From positions 156,712-220,711 of the forward strand of contig JAIWNE010000050.1 of NCBI GenBank assembly GCA_025331445.1: a stretch of DNA of 64,000 bases. Direction: 5' to 3'. Origin of the DNA: Blakeslea trispora (Eukaryota > Mucoromycota > Mucoromycetes > Mucorales > Choanephoraceae). This document shows positions 35,007 through 48,164 of this stretch, piece by piece (the stretch's first letter is position 1; the number at the start of each line of letters is the position of its first letter). The position numbers and the translations under genes are program-made. The notes below the pieces were generated by a model that searched no databases, was not told the DNA's origin, and saw nothing but the letters and a program-made list of their open reading frames with translations.

Positions 35007-36193
35007 TTAAATAGAGTAATAGGAAGGAAAAGAGGGCTGTGATAAAGGCATGTTTCTAAATGTAAGGTCCAGAGCATAAATGGGTGGCAATGTATACATT
35101 TGCTTTTGCGATTGATGATAGAAATAGTTATTGGTAATGTCGTCTTGTTCAATAGGTGGAGATTGTGAAGCTACTGATGAAGAATCAGTTGAGGCACTGG
35201 AAATATCATCTTCATCTAATGTATGTAATGATTTGCGATTTTCTATAAAAGGTGAATGAGCAGGCATGGAAATTGAGGGTATAGGAGAGAGAGATGCGTC
35301 GCAACGATGATATGACTTATTGGCCGATGAGACGGAGGGGATATATGAGTGATGATAGTGATGCTGTTGATGAGGTTGATGCTGTTGATGAGGTTGATGC
35401 TGTTGAGTTTGTTGAATTTGTTTTTGTATTGTTTGTGGTGGAGTGGATTGCTTGGCCTGTTGTTTGGCCTTGTTGGCAAGACTGTTCTGTTGCTTCATGA
35501 GCTCCGGGATTTCATTGAAGGGCCTCCATTGAAGCAAAGTGCGCTTGGAAGATGATCCGTGTGCTGATTTTTGATGTGCAGTCAAGATTGTCTTTCGAGC
35601 GAAACTCTTGTTACAGTTGTCATGGCGACATTTGTATGGTCTCTTGCCAGTATGAATACGTCTATCAACACAATGGATTAGTTTGTGAATACCACTGTAT
35701 TCATGCTACAAGCTTACCTATGGCGAGCTAGAGAGGAACTATCACTAAAATCCTTTTTGCAGTTTTCGAATTCACAAACATGAGGTCTTTCTCCAGAGTG
35801 TGTTCTCATATGAACTTTGAGTGCAGAACGCTATTGGATGTATAAGTATGTCACATAAAAATTGAAAGATCAATGTAACTTTACCTGAATAAAGCTCTTT
35901 CCACAGCTAGGCTCTTCACAAATATAAGGTCTAAAAGTTAAAAAAAAAAAAAAGTCGAATGAGCAACACATAAACATGTAGATCATATCTGTCTTCTTTA
36001 CCTCTCATTTGTATGAATTCGCAAATGTCTAGATAGATCAGAGCGTCGACCTAATGTCAAGATTTAGTATGCTGATTTAGATTGCTCGACAATATTATTT
36101 ACCAAATGCTTTAGAGCAATTGAGCATTGTGCATTTGTGAGGTTTAGTTTGGTTTTGTTGTGTTTCAACGTGAATTAATTCCAAGATGTCCAT
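35007..36193 (-). CDS. Four-finger C2H2 zinc-finger transcription factor
   Basis: Five exons (36193-36103, 36050-36002, 35930-35885, 35830-35718, 35661-35007; 954 nt, 317 residues), four short GT-AG introns within the finger region. Four C2H2 fingers with TGEKP-like linkers occupy about residues 20-145: [10 protein letters not shown]...[41 protein letters not shown] and [20 protein letters not shown]. All have C-x4-C spacing, as in TFIIIA/ZNF143-like and several fungal regulators. The C-terminal half is low complexity (Gln/His/Pro/Ser-rich, partly from an 18-bp repeat at 35360-35410), typical of a regulatory tail. Targets are unknown. Confidence 0.88.
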
Positions 36194-39100
36194 GATGTAG
36201 GTGTGTATGATTCCTTTTTTGGTGTGTTAGAATACTATAATTAAGGTTTTAGTTTTCGTTTTGTTTGTTACAAGTGATTCTGTCGTACCTTTTTAAAAAA
36301 AAATTGTTAAATGAAAAATTGCAACCAATTATGAAATGAGCTCAGCACTTTAAGAAAGAGGGGAAAAAAATATAAAGAAAAAAGAAAGAGGATACTAAAA
36401 AAAAAATAAAAAAACAGCAAAGATAGACATCCGAAGCCTATATTTATATATTTATGAAAATTTCATATGGCGACCATTTTTCTCTCTCATGAAAGACCAT
36501 TCTGTGCCTTATTTACAGACATGCTAATTTATCACAGGAGCAAATAGGGTTGTTTGACACTTTAAGGGAGATAATTAAGAGAGAAAACGCACTCAAAACT
36601 TTTTTTATAGTTTCCTTGTTTCTTGCTTCCAAGAGAATTCTGATTTCTATCATATATATAAAAAAAAAGGAGGAGAGTAAGAGATTATAGTAATTGTAGT
36701 AATAGTCGGTGTTTTCGACTGAAATATATCGCCTATAAATACGTTAATGGGTCATCAATTCTTATTTATACATGTTATGAACTACATTTATTATCCTTTT
36801 TTGGCCATCTGCTAAACACAAATCAACTTATCCAATACGAGGAGTTTCATTTTCTGACCTTTACATCACAAGGAGGAACAGAGTGTGTGTGTGTGTGAGA
36901 GAGAGAGAGAGATTCATGTGGGGCGGCCTGTCTAATTAAATCGTCTGATCCCTCCCAACTTGAATATTCAGTCTCCTATTCCATGAGGTGATATCAACCA
37001 TTGTTTTTTTTAGAGCCCTCGATGAAAAACAAAGATCGATGATAATTTTTTGGCATTCAATAATGCAAGCTGTTTTCCCCTTCTCTCTCTCTTTTGAAAG
37101 TAGAATTTCAGAACGATTTCTGTCACCCCTTTTTAACGATAACATCTGATAGCATGAAGTTTAATTTCAAAAGACTCTATCAATTTTGAACTTGTTTTTA
37201 TTTTTAAAATGAAAATTAATGCTTTCTTAACTCTCCTTTTTGTATTGAATAAAATCAAGTGAGTTTGAAAGCTCATGCTGTGTAAGCTCAACTTATCTCG
37301 GTAGAGGATCCGTTTAGATCTAGGTTAACCAAACTGGCTTTATGCAAATGCGCACAAGCAATCATATCCAAAGAGGAGCGCAAAATTCGGTTCCCATGAT
37401 GGAGATGTGATCTGTTGTATTCAAACTCATTTACTGCATGGCTGTATTCATGAAAACAAAGGAGAAGCCGAAACGATACATATGAAGCTAGTTGAGCTTT
37501 CTTGTATTTTCTTTTTCTATATTTCATAGGTAATTTATAAATGAAGATTCTGTCTAAAGTCTATCTGTACTTTATCCGTTAAGCTTTTTTCTTTTTTGCA
37601 TGTTCAAATAAAGTAAAAAGTACTGCTTTTAATTCTAGCATCTTGATGTTTTTTTTCTCCTTTTTTTTGTTTAGGGCTTTGTGCAGGTTTTTTTTTTTTC
37701 GTTCAGTTAAGGTCAAAGAAAAAGAACTCAGTTTAAAGTACAAACAGACATGCCAATCGTAACTACTTAAATAGTAGTTGGAGGAAAATAAAAAACCGAA
37801 AATAGATGTGAGTTGGTGACTTTAAATAGTCCTATCTGTCTGGATGGTACACAAGAAAACACATCAGCCTGAAAAAGTAGAGTTTTATTAATTACTTGAT
37901 AGAAATTGCATCGAATATAGCATATTCAAAATATTTATCTGTTCTGTAGTGTGGGTACTACAGAATACTTGTCGCTTCGTTAGTGCACTACAAATAGACA
38001 AGCAGAGCACAGACAAGGCACTATAACAAAAAAAAATAAACTAGATGCACATGAAATTCTTATTTTGTTGATATAGCTCTTGTTCAAAGGTATTTTTCTC
38101 AAGATATGTAATATACAGACATTATGTAATACTCATGCATGCAAAAAAAGCGCTTCATAAAAAAAAAAAGACTTGCTGCATCCTTTTCTAGTAAGCGCAT
38201 GACAAGTTTATTGAAACGTTACATGAGGTAGATCATTGAAAATCGAAAAGAATATACGTTTCAGCCTTGAACAATTTGTTTTCATTTTCTTAACATTTAA
38301 AGAAAACAACAGAGGAACAAGCTATCTAACCAGCATATGTTGAAGCATATCACTAACTACTTTAAATAGATGTGTTACTATGAGCGATAAAACAATGAGT
38401 ACATGCGCACTTCGAAAGAATGACATGTATAACAGATGAATCTCTTGTTAAATCTCGATAATTTGACATCATGCAATTATATGTACTGCTCTTGAATGAA
38501 ATAACACTTTGAGTGTTCAGGTAAACTCTTTTGTCCTGTTTCCAGCAATACCAATTCTGAGGTCCAAAATAACCTGAAACAAAAAAAAAAAAAAGGCTAA
38601 GATGAAGCAAGTGCCTGAAATGCTTCTTTGAATGTATTTCTGGAAATAAGAAAAAAGAGCTTAGACCTCTTTGGACAATTCCAACAAATACACAGACTTT
38701 TTTCTTTTTGATTTGACAAAATTATCAACGTCTTTGGTTACTTATAGATCAGGAGATTTAAAAAAAAATTGCTGTTGTTGTTGCTTTGCCCTAGCTTTTG
38801 AAACGGAAATGACTCGAATTTTTTTCTATATTTATCAATTTTAAAAAACAATCGGAAAGCTGATAAATTAGCATTTTTGATATAATTGTACTGACCTTGA
38901 AGACATTTCGCGGATTTAGGCAGCCATGATTGTTTTGTTACACAGCCATTGGACTAAATTGTACCACTTGGCCATGAGACGAGGATTTTTCATATTTGTG
39001 ACAGATGATAAATTATTAGCCGAAGAAGCCATAGGAATGAAACAAATTCTCTATCAAATGTAGCAGAAACAACTTCTCTCTATGTCAGACTTGCTCGTGA

Positions 39101-39360
39101 TAGTCTATGGTTGGCATCCTGATGATAATACAAAAGTTAATTAGAAAGAAAAAAAAAACTTTTCTTTTTTCAGATATCAAAATAAGCTCCATGTCTTAAA
39201 ATAAGCTATACATGACATAACTCAAAGGCTATATATATAAAGAATTGTGCCATCTTTCTAGAGGGTAAACAGGTTAATTTGTTACAACAACAAACATTTG
39301 TAACAATGTTCGGCTAATAGTTTACTATCTATCGACAAATATAAACGTTTAAAATTACAG
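36194..39360. other. Long gene-poor tract
   Basis: AT-rich sequence. A short open frame at 37288-37527 (minus) is not supported by introns or recognisable motifs. A GT/GA dinucleotide run lies at 36880-36911. I see nothing else structured. Confidence 0.5.
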
Positions 39361-39513
39361 CAATTGCTCAATTTAAGAGTGTTTGATATAAGAGTATTCG
39401 CGATCCTTTGACTTGAAAATAGTTTCAAGCGCTTAATGCCATTCAGTTTAAGAGTATGTTCTACACAAGAGCGCGTTTTTCAAAGACATGAACACTCTTA
39501 AATAAAGCGATTG
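39361..39513. mobile_element. MITE with ATTTAAGAGTGTT ends (about 153 bp)
   Basis: Terminal inverted repeats: CAATTGCTCAATTTAAGAGT at the left and the reverse complement of the right end, CAATCGCTTTATTTAAGAGT. There is no coding capacity. It shares its ends with the 100-bp element at 13840-13938. Confidence 0.7.
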
Positions 39514-39619
39514 TTGTATCAATTCACAAGTTACTATACAACATAAATGAAACGCAACCATATAGGTTTTATAAAAAAAAAAATACAAAATATGAAATAC
39601 TGCATATAGGATTTTAAAA

Positions 39620-40243
39620 CATTTTACAAGAGATTAACACTGATCAATCTCAGTCAGAGCAACTGTAGTAACCAAAACGGTCATGTAGCAAGAGTTCTCA
39701 CTTTCATTTAAAACTATTATAATTTATCCAAAATGCTAATTGACATTCAAAAGAAAAAAAAAAAAAAGACTGTGTTACCATAAGAAAGTAGCTACTGTTT
39801 TTTTTTATTATTATTATTAAATGAAGTGATACATGTTATATTTGGACCAAGAGATGATAAGCACAAATAGAGTGTTTCTATAGAAGACATTGTGGTTATA
39901 CAGTCCATCATTGTAAGCATGCATTGCCCACTTTAGAATAACGAAAACATGGCTACAAGCTTGAAAAAGAAATCGAGGTGAAACAACTTCTGTCTAAGCT
40001 ATCTTGTTGAGCTGTGCTATACAGTGTCATCTATTAATATCAATGGTGAGATTAAATCATCGTTACTTGAAAACATAAAGCTTATTTGCTCAAGTGCACT
40101 GACCTAGTTCTAATTTTACTTTTAAGCTTTTTTTTTGTCTTTTCCTTTTGCGGTTCTTGATTCACAATAATCTGGGTCACTCACCCATCACTATGCAGTC
40201 TACCACTGACTAGTCAACCTACTCGTTACGCTCTCCTTTACAG
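39620..40243. repeat. Left arm of a second inverted-repeat pair (about 624 bp)
   Basis: Near-identical inverted copy of 44914-45539: paired coordinates sum to 85157-85159, so about two bases of indel. It lies outside any gene. The arms bracket 4.67 kb that includes a Helitron helicase relic. Confidence 0.92.
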
Positions 40244-43200
40244 TTGTTGTTTTTGTAAATTGTATATCAGATTTTTTTAAGAAGAAAAAGACGATGAATC
40301 ACTAGGTTTGACCTAGAATATCTGCATAATTGAAGCAAGGTATCTTTGTGTTGTCTTCTTATGATACTAGAAGTGAAGAAGAGTTATAATTGATTGAAGC
40401 ATCAGATTTTAAGAAATTAGGCCAGATGCTGTACAACAAGAAGCCAGTTAAACACGTCAATATACATCTTTTTTTGGTTTCATTTGTTCCTTTAGCGGGC
40501 TTAATGACTAAAAAATAAATTAAAGCGGACCGAGTCAGTATATGGTTTGGTATAGATGAGTAATAAGGTCCATACAAATTAAGCTTCTTGGTCTTGATAT
40601 TGAGAATAGGATGGAATGATTTGGCTATTCATCCTATATGTGCTGTAAAAAATCGAAAGAACAGACCAAGAAAAAAAAAACTTGGCTTACTCTTTTTTTT
40701 TTTCCTTTGGATATTATAGCAAATCATGGGTTCTAGTCATTTTAAATACTCTCAAGAGAACTTTAGGTACAACCACAAGTATTTCTGACTGTTTTTTTTT
40801 GGGCTTACAACTACTATAATGGCTATTCAATTGTAGAAACTGTAGTCTGTCAAGTTAGAAGATTAAAGCAGAGTTGACTGACATTATCATGGTTTTTAAA
40901 TTTAAAGAAATAAAAAAAGAAAGTCATCCCATAAAGAAAATGATCAGTGTTTGAGAGCTTGAGTTTCTTCTCATTTTTATTTTTTGTTTTTCTCAGAATC
41001 TATATGTTTGGGTTGCATCTGAGCGTAAGGCTATCCTAACAAAAGGAAACCATATATAGCTCAAAAGGCTAGCCAAGACATATATATTTAAGCTTATATC
41101 TGTTGTCCGACTAGAGGGTTGATTACATAAGTCCTTATATCGCTATAAAAAAAAAAAGCATTATAGTTAGAATAAGGAGGTACTAAAAAATAATGTAGTT
41201 TTTTTAAAAAATAAACTTTTTTTTTGTTATTAAGATGAATTTAGAATGAAATGTAATACGTCCATCTAAACAAGAAAATTAAAAAGGGAGAAAGATGTGT
41301 CAAATATCAGACCATTTTTTTGACAACACAAGTTCAAGTTGTTTTCTCCTTGTCTTGTGGTTTATGTCTGTCTTACAAATCAATCGCGAACTCTGACTAA
41401 TAAGTTATGTCTAATACCTGCATCAATTTTGTGATAGCTCTACTGCAAATAAGCATAAAGCTACAACAGACCAAATGCTAAAACTAAAACAAATGTTATA
41501 GGATATTATTTTCTCTAATATCAATTAAAAAAAAAAGGGAGACTGTGTTGTATCGTGTTTAATATCTTCATACAATACAACAAGGCACCAAATCCTTTGG
41601 CTTTTTCTTTTCTTTTCTATATGACGCCCCCCTCTTTCTTTTTTTGTGTGGTTCTTTACTGGCTGCTAGGGAGTTGGCTTTTTGAGAGAAAGAAAAAGAA
41701 TTCTATTTTTATATCCTCTCTTTTTTGTTTTCACAAAATCTGTTTTTTTTTCTTGGTTTTTGTCAGCTTTAGCCAGATGCATGTCTAAAAAAAAATAGCT
41801 TTCAAGACCTTGACACGATGTTTACAAAGCTTTAGTCTTAAATCGGGATTCTCAACATTTACCCTTATTCTTTATCTCGTTCATTTGTCCGCCTAAAAAA
41901 ACACTCTTTGCCTAAGCCTCCCTAAAGTAAGTAATACTGCCAGTAAATTTCAGGAGCCCTACTCGTTCAACTTTTTATCATATCAATTTGAGATTCAGCT
42001 CTAGTTTGTTTCGGGTTCTAGCTATTTTACACAATTAATTAATGCATTTGTAAGTGCTTCCTGCTTTATGCAATAAAAGAGAACATCAGTGTGCTTATTA
42101 GTCTCGATAAAGAAAAGAAAAAAAGGAAAGCATGAAAATAAGGGCAGATGATATCGGTACCACAGATGCAGATACCGATTTCTTTTTCTAGATGACAGCA
42201 AAAATGAACTGATTATTGTCTTTTTTTTTTTTACTTGCCCCTTCCTCCCTTAGCGCCTAAAGTATGTGAGTTCAGGGTGGTGGCAGGATTTTTTTTTTTT
42301 TGCTAGCCTTATTAAAAATACACATGTGACTCAGGTACAGAAAAGCTTATCGCTAAAAATCGAAATAAATCAAATTGTACAGAAACTCATTATTAGGGAC
42401 CTCATGCAAACTTTATTGTTTGGTACAATTCGTCGAGCTCGAGTCAAGTTTGATTGAGCTTGCTTTGGTATTTCCGGTTGGTGGCTTTTTCTTTATCTTG
42501 TCTTATCAATTGAAACATGTCATACGTTTCAGTGATTATTTGTATCTTTTACAAAAAGTATTTCTAGTCCTAAAAAGGGTGCCATAGGTTTTTGAATTCA
42601 ATTGGCCAAATACTAAAAATCAGGTAGGTCAGAACTCTATGACTCTGAACCGATTTTTTTTTGGCCACCAAGATCAAAATACAGAGTTTAAATTTCATCT
42701 ATTGCTTTATAGTCATGAAAGCATGTTATATAGGGATTTTTTTTTTTATAAAAATAAAAGGATAATAGCATTTTGTATTGAAATTCAGCAGAATCTGTAT
42801 GTCATTTTTATCTTTAGCACATCGAAAATAATACATGAACTTTGGACAAGCTAATTTCGACCTGAAGCTTCAAAATCATGCAGTAGGAGCTTTAAGTGAT
42901 TGGAGAAAACCTGTATTTTCTCAACACGTGTCCACTCATGATGGAAGAGAACTATTTCACTGAGGTTCTAAATTTCCTGGTGATTGACGGAACATCCTAG
43001 TCTAGAATCGAAATGACAATTAGTTTTTCCAAAAAAAAAAAAAAAGAAAAGAATAGATGAATTGATATCAGAGAGGGCTCATTGCTAAGTTTTGATCGAA
43101 TAAATCAAGAATCGACTTTAAATAACTACCCAATTAGAAATCTTGTACATCGTTTCTGGAAATAGATTACACATTGGAAGAAGCAGATTGCATCAACAAA

Positions 43201-44189
43201 AGCAAAATAGGATGATATATCAGTGCTCTTATATCAGCAAAAACATGCAAGCCAATCATGACATACAAACATTGATATAATATTTATCCATCTTTGTATT
43301 TGTCTTAATAGTTGGTCGGTTTGTATATCTCATTTTGTTGGTTGTACTTATGATTTAGACGATCATATAGAAAGAATTGCTTTGACATTACAGAAATTAA
43401 GACTTGCTTTGATATAAGCAAATCGCATTGGCTCAATGTACCTAAGCTTGTCCAAACTGCTTCATGCACTTTTTGGTGTACCAAATTGTGTTATATAGTG
43501 CTAATGATGCCTATACCTTCCTTCCTGTTTTGCCTCGATACAATGATATACTGTGTTCAATAGGTGACAAGTTTTTATCTTTACTACTTCAGCATGTAAG
43601 CAATCATATCAAGTTACACTATGCATGAGAAAGCCAATTGAGACTATTTAGCCCATAGTCAATGCAGCCCATACTAAGACTATGAAGTGTTTAATCAAAA
43701 GCGATACATCAACAGTCTTTTGGAAACATCACTTGTCATTCAAATAGGTGATTCATTTAAGCAAACGAATCTATTGCTTGCTAATTGACAGTCATCAGTT
43801 ACTATCTTTAAAGCTGTTAGCTTTTCCTGAGTATTTTCTTTATTGCTCTCATTTGAAATATGATAACTGTAAGCATGCTCTTTAAATCAAAGACAAGCAA
43901 CCGAAATTCATGGCAAAGTAATTTGAATCTACACCTAATATGCTGAAGCTACTCTCTTTAATAAATATCTGAATAGTAGTGAGATATAGGAATTGCATCA
44001 AGGAAAACAAAAGAAGTACTGCTAACTAAAAGCTTTGGTTCATGACATGTAAGCAAGGTATCTCAAAACCTACTACTCAAAAACACAATATTTGGGGGGC
44101 CACATTAACTTTAAGAGTAAATGCAAAAAAAAACAGCATGCCCTTAGTAGTTTCCTTTAGAAATGCTACTATCAGCTTATTGAATAAAG
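40244..44189. other. Gene-poor interior of the second inverted repeat
   Basis: Low-complexity AT-rich DNA. Frames such as 41555-41788 and 42266-42854 are Phe/Lys-rich readings of homopolymer tracts with no supporting motif. Confidence 0.5.
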
Positions 44190-44199
44190 AAGCTACTTG

Positions 44200-44795
44200 A
44201 ACTGATGCCTGGCGAATCTTTCATGTTGATTTCTGCAGACAAGGCCAATTATTCTCAAGAGAAAAATGCCAACCACAAGGTGTATCGATTTTTTGATGAG
44301 TGTTTTCAAACGCTGAGCTCAGGTAACTTCCCCTCCCCCCCCCCCTCAAAGTTGACTTTGAAAGTAAGTTGCATTGTAATGCTTCTAAGAAAATTTGACC
44401 CACAAAAAGGTTTTTTTTAGAATGGTAGTGGATTGGTTAGTCAAAGAAATAGGCTAATACGTATTTAAGGGTTTAGTCTTCAATAACAATAGATCCAACG
44501 AAGAACAAGTTGAGCCTATTTCTCGAACAGAACTGGTAGCCTTAGAAGATGAGTTATCTTTTTGTATTGTCGAGGAAGCAATTTCCTGTCAAACTCATTT
44601 TGCCATGACTATCAACAAGTCACAAGGTCAATTACTTACTAACGTTGGGATTGGCCTCTGTACTTATCCATTGACTCATGGTCAACTATATGTTGTCACT
44701 AACTTGCAAGGTATACATGTCTTGCATAAATCTGGCCAATCTAGTCAACAAAACCTCATCAAAAATATAATTTATCCGGAACTTCTTATCTAATT
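44200..44795 (+). pseudogene. Helitron PIF1-like helicase relic (C-terminal part)
   Basis: Two pieces of the helicase C-terminus typical of Helitron Rep/helicase proteins. From 44205: PGESFMLISADKANYSQE, then LTLKVSCIVMLLRKFDPQKG (the L-K-V-G-x-x-V-M-L-L-R-N motif). From 44605: MTINKSQGQLLTNVGIGL and LTHGQLYVVTNLQG (the final A-x-T-I-N-K-S-Q-G-Q and THGQLYVA motifs). Stops lie between the pieces and a C9-like run lies at 44335, so it is dead. The Rep nuclease domain and Helitron ends were not found. Confidence 0.8.
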
Positions 44796-44913
44796 CATAT
44801 ACTTATTAAAAGCATCTATTTTACAAGACAAACTATCATTTATTGCAGCATGTGTGTGCGTGTACATGAGAAGCCAGAGCTGATTCAGCACCCGAACCTT
44901 TAGGCGGCTATGA

Positions 44914-45539
44914 CTGTAAAGGAGAGCGTAACGAGTAGGTTGACTAGTCAGTGGTAGACTGCATAGTGATGGGTGAGTGACCCAGATTATTGTGAATCAA
45001 GAACCGCAAAAGGAAAAGACAAAAAAAAAGCTTAAAAGTAAAATTAGAACTAGGTCAGTGCACTTGAGCAAATAAGCTTTATGTTTTCAAGTAACGATGA
45101 TTTAATCTCACCATTGATATTAATAGATGACACTGTATAGCACAGCTCAACAAGATAGCTTAGACAGAAGTTGTTTCACCTCGATTTCTTTTTCAAGCTT
45201 GTAGCCATGTTTTCGTTATTCTAAAGTGGGCAATGCATGCTTACAATGATGGACTGTATAACCACAATGTCTTCTATAGAAACACTCTATTTGTGCTTAT
45301 CATCTCTTGGTCCAAATATAACATGTATCACTTCATTTAATAATAATAATAAAAAAAAAACAGTAGCTACTTTCTTATGGTAACACAGTCTTTTTTTTTT
45401 TTTTCTTTTGAATGTCAATTAGCATTTTGGATAAATTATAATAGTTTTAAATGAAAGTGAGAACTCTTGCTACATGACCGTTTTGGTTACTACAGTTGCT
45501 CTGACTGAGATTGATCAGTGTTAATCTCTTGTAAAATGC
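44914..45539. repeat. Right arm of the second inverted-repeat pair
   Basis: Inverted counterpart of 39620-40243. The sequence diverges abruptly on both sides of the pair. Confidence 0.92.
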
Positions 45540-46349
45540 ATGATTCTTTCTTTATTAGATTTGGTCTTTATTTAAATACTGCAAGGTATAGAGTTGTTGA
45601 TATGCGTCTGCTTAAAGAGCCAAATGACATGGTATCTCAATTTGAATTTCATCTGCAAGTACTATAAAGTAAACTAAGCTGACAACTGCAGTACTTTTTC
45701 TTTGTTTAATCTTTAGAGTTTTGACAAACATTGCTTGACATAGATGAGCTGTGGTCAATGCAGAGGATTCGACATTACCGCGGGATTGTTTGTTTGTAAC
45801 GACCTTGGGTCAACAACAATCATCTCTCAATCTGAAGTTAAAATTCCATACAATACCAAATGTGTGTGCAACCTTTTGACCTCTACCCCTATTGTTTGAG
45901 GATGTCTGTTACGGGTAAAGCCTTCACTAGTTAGATCATCTATTTGACTCGCCTATGACTTTTCTTGAATACAAAGTAAAAGTTAATGTTTGCTCAAGTT
46001 TTGTTTGGTAAAAAGTGCGTCCAAAGGAGCGTGTTCTGTCATTTGTATGATACTTTGATATTTTGTACGCGTGCTTTGTGATGACACAAAGGATTGTAGG
46101 CTTAGTTACTAAAAATTAAACACATAAACCACATTAGTTAAGCTTACCCCAACCATGCATCAACCAAGCATGCCAAAACAATTGAATCTGCGAACTATCA
46201 GTATTAGTACTCCGTCTCATTCATCAAAACTTTAGCCAATAAGAAAGCGGACGATTAAAAAGTTGGGGTTTGTATGTTTATTCTATCAAAATTAAGAGAA
46301 GGTTGGTATATCATACAGAGAAGGGAGATTGAGCAACAACGATTTACGT
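45540..46349. other. Intergenic, no gene seen
   Basis: No supported coding frame; downstream flank of the carbonic anhydrase gene. Confidence 0.45.
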
Positions 46350-47370
46350 TTATTGCTCAGTGAGGAAGATAGGATGGCAGTTCTTCTTGTCGCTAGCAGA
46401 CCAGTTCAACTTCTTGGCACAACTATTCATAAAAAAAAAAAAGAGTCGATTTAGTTTTTTCTTTCTGTCTTTCTTGTTCAACTGACAAATGACTTACCCA
46501 TCTTCAATATCATATGCCAATGCGTGGACAGTCAATTTTTGACCTCTTTGCCAAGCATTTTGAACAATAGTAGAGTGACAGACATTTTCAGCAGAGTTGA
46601 TGGTGTTCAACTCAATCAGCTTACGAAGACGCAAGCCTTCATCTTTAATAGCTTCAAGTTCCTTTTCATGCACTAATTCATATTTTTTTCTCGTGATTAG
46701 GTCATGCACAATTCCAAACGGTATGGCATTACTTACATCTGTAAACGTCTTTGATGTTTCTCAACCAGTTATCAATAAGACCAAATTGACCATTACCAGC
46801 AGCAGCACCAACACCACCACAGTTATAGTGACCTATTTTGTTTTTGATTAACTTCATTTATCTCAAACTTATCAGCCCATACTGTACCACAAACAATAAT
46901 ATGTTCAACCTTCAGAACTTCGACAGCGTACTGTAACACAGAAAGACAGTTGAGATCTGAATGACTAACAACATTGGCAATGTTTCTGTGAACAAAGACT
47001 TCACCAGGATTCAATTGAAGAACGGTGTTGGCAGGAACACGAGAATCAGAACAACCTGTAGCATTATTTTCTTAGCCTCATTGTCTCAGTTGCATCCCAA
47101 ACCTTACCGATCCATAAAATCTTGGGAGTTTGCTTGTTGGCAATATTGTTAAAAAAGTTGGGATCTTGTTCACGCACAGCTTTTGCCCACTTTCTGTTGC
47201 TTTCCAAGATACCATCAAGGTTGATATCGTTAGGATCAAATTTGTTGACCAAAGCAGAAGAAGCTTGCTTATCAAAGACTAGCAACAAAAGATCAATTTA
47301 CTACTTTAAAGCAGCCTAAGGGCTCTTTCTTACCTTCGTTGAATTCAAGAGACTTGTTTTGTTGAGACAT
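46350..47370 (-). CDS. Beta-class carbonic anhydrase
   Basis: Zinc enzyme interconverting CO2 and bicarbonate. Six or more exons, including 47370-47334, 47278-47108, 47055-46888 and 46832-46737, then an exon starting near 46683, and a last exon ending at the stop at 46350. The core is intact: [20 protein letters not shown] (zinc-binding Cys and the catalytic Asp-Arg pair), [35 protein letters not shown] (zinc-binding His and Cys), and [16 protein letters not shown]. The C-terminal [40 protein letters not shown] is standard for fungal enzymes. There is no obvious targeting peptide, suggesting cytosol. The fifth acceptor was chosen because it gives the conserved Tyr-Arg-Leu-His junction. Confidence 0.92.
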
Positions 47371-48164
47371 ATTTTAGATGATAACAGATGAAAAGAGAAA
47401 GGAAAAAAGAAAAAGAGTCTGACTAGCTTGGCTCGATTATAAATCTTTTGGGGATGAGACCAAATCTACAAATGATCGACGGAGTTCTTTTTTCCCATGA
47501 TCACTGAGTTTGGAGATAAAGCGCATTCCTTTTTTGTACAATTTGTTTCACTGCAGCTTTCAGTTGTTGTGACAGTTGTATGTCTTTACAAGTGAAAAAT
47601 ATATGCTGGTGACTTGTCTATGAAACATAAGATCTCTATATGTATTTGTTCAATAAACCAATATGACACATAACTGTAAAAATATAGACTAATTTTTGTC
47701 CGAAAAAAAAAACGTGTCGTTTGGGCTTTAATATGAAAGCAGTAAATCCCCCCCCCCATGAGTCACTTGCGGAAAAAAGATAGGCAGAATAGTGTTGCAT
47801 AAAACAGAAATTAAATATTTTTGAGGTTATCTCGCCGAAAATTACCTAGGATATCCACTGGTTTTCGTTTAGCCATCAAACGAAACAGTGTGTTAGACCA
47901 CATGAGCTTTTCTAATCCGAGGAGAAATTAGATATATTGGTCAAACCTATACAACCAATAGACAGTCAATGGACAAAGATTTACTTTGCTTGATACATTT
48001 GGCGAACGGATAAATATCTATGCGATATTGAATTGTAGCGATATTAAGCAGTGTAGACCTGAATTGATATGATGAAAGTCGCAATTCTGTTTTTCAGCTT
48101 ACCCATCAAAACAGACTTAGGTGCCTTTTGAACAGATGCCTTAAAACAAGAAACTTTATTTGGT
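47371..48164. other. Intergenic upstream of the carbonic anhydrase
   Basis: AT-rich; a C9 run lies at about 47749-47757. No supported coding frame. Confidence 0.45.

Noticed and set aside
35360..35415. Possible CRISPR-like repeat
   Set aside because: The units are contiguous 18-mers coding for low-complexity protein, without spacers, and the organism is eukaryotic.
35294..35555. Plus-strand frames with repeated Asp-Glu-Val-Asp-Ala or Leu-Met-Arg units
   Set aside because: Antisense reading of the 18-bp Gln/His/Pro repeat in the C2H2 gene.
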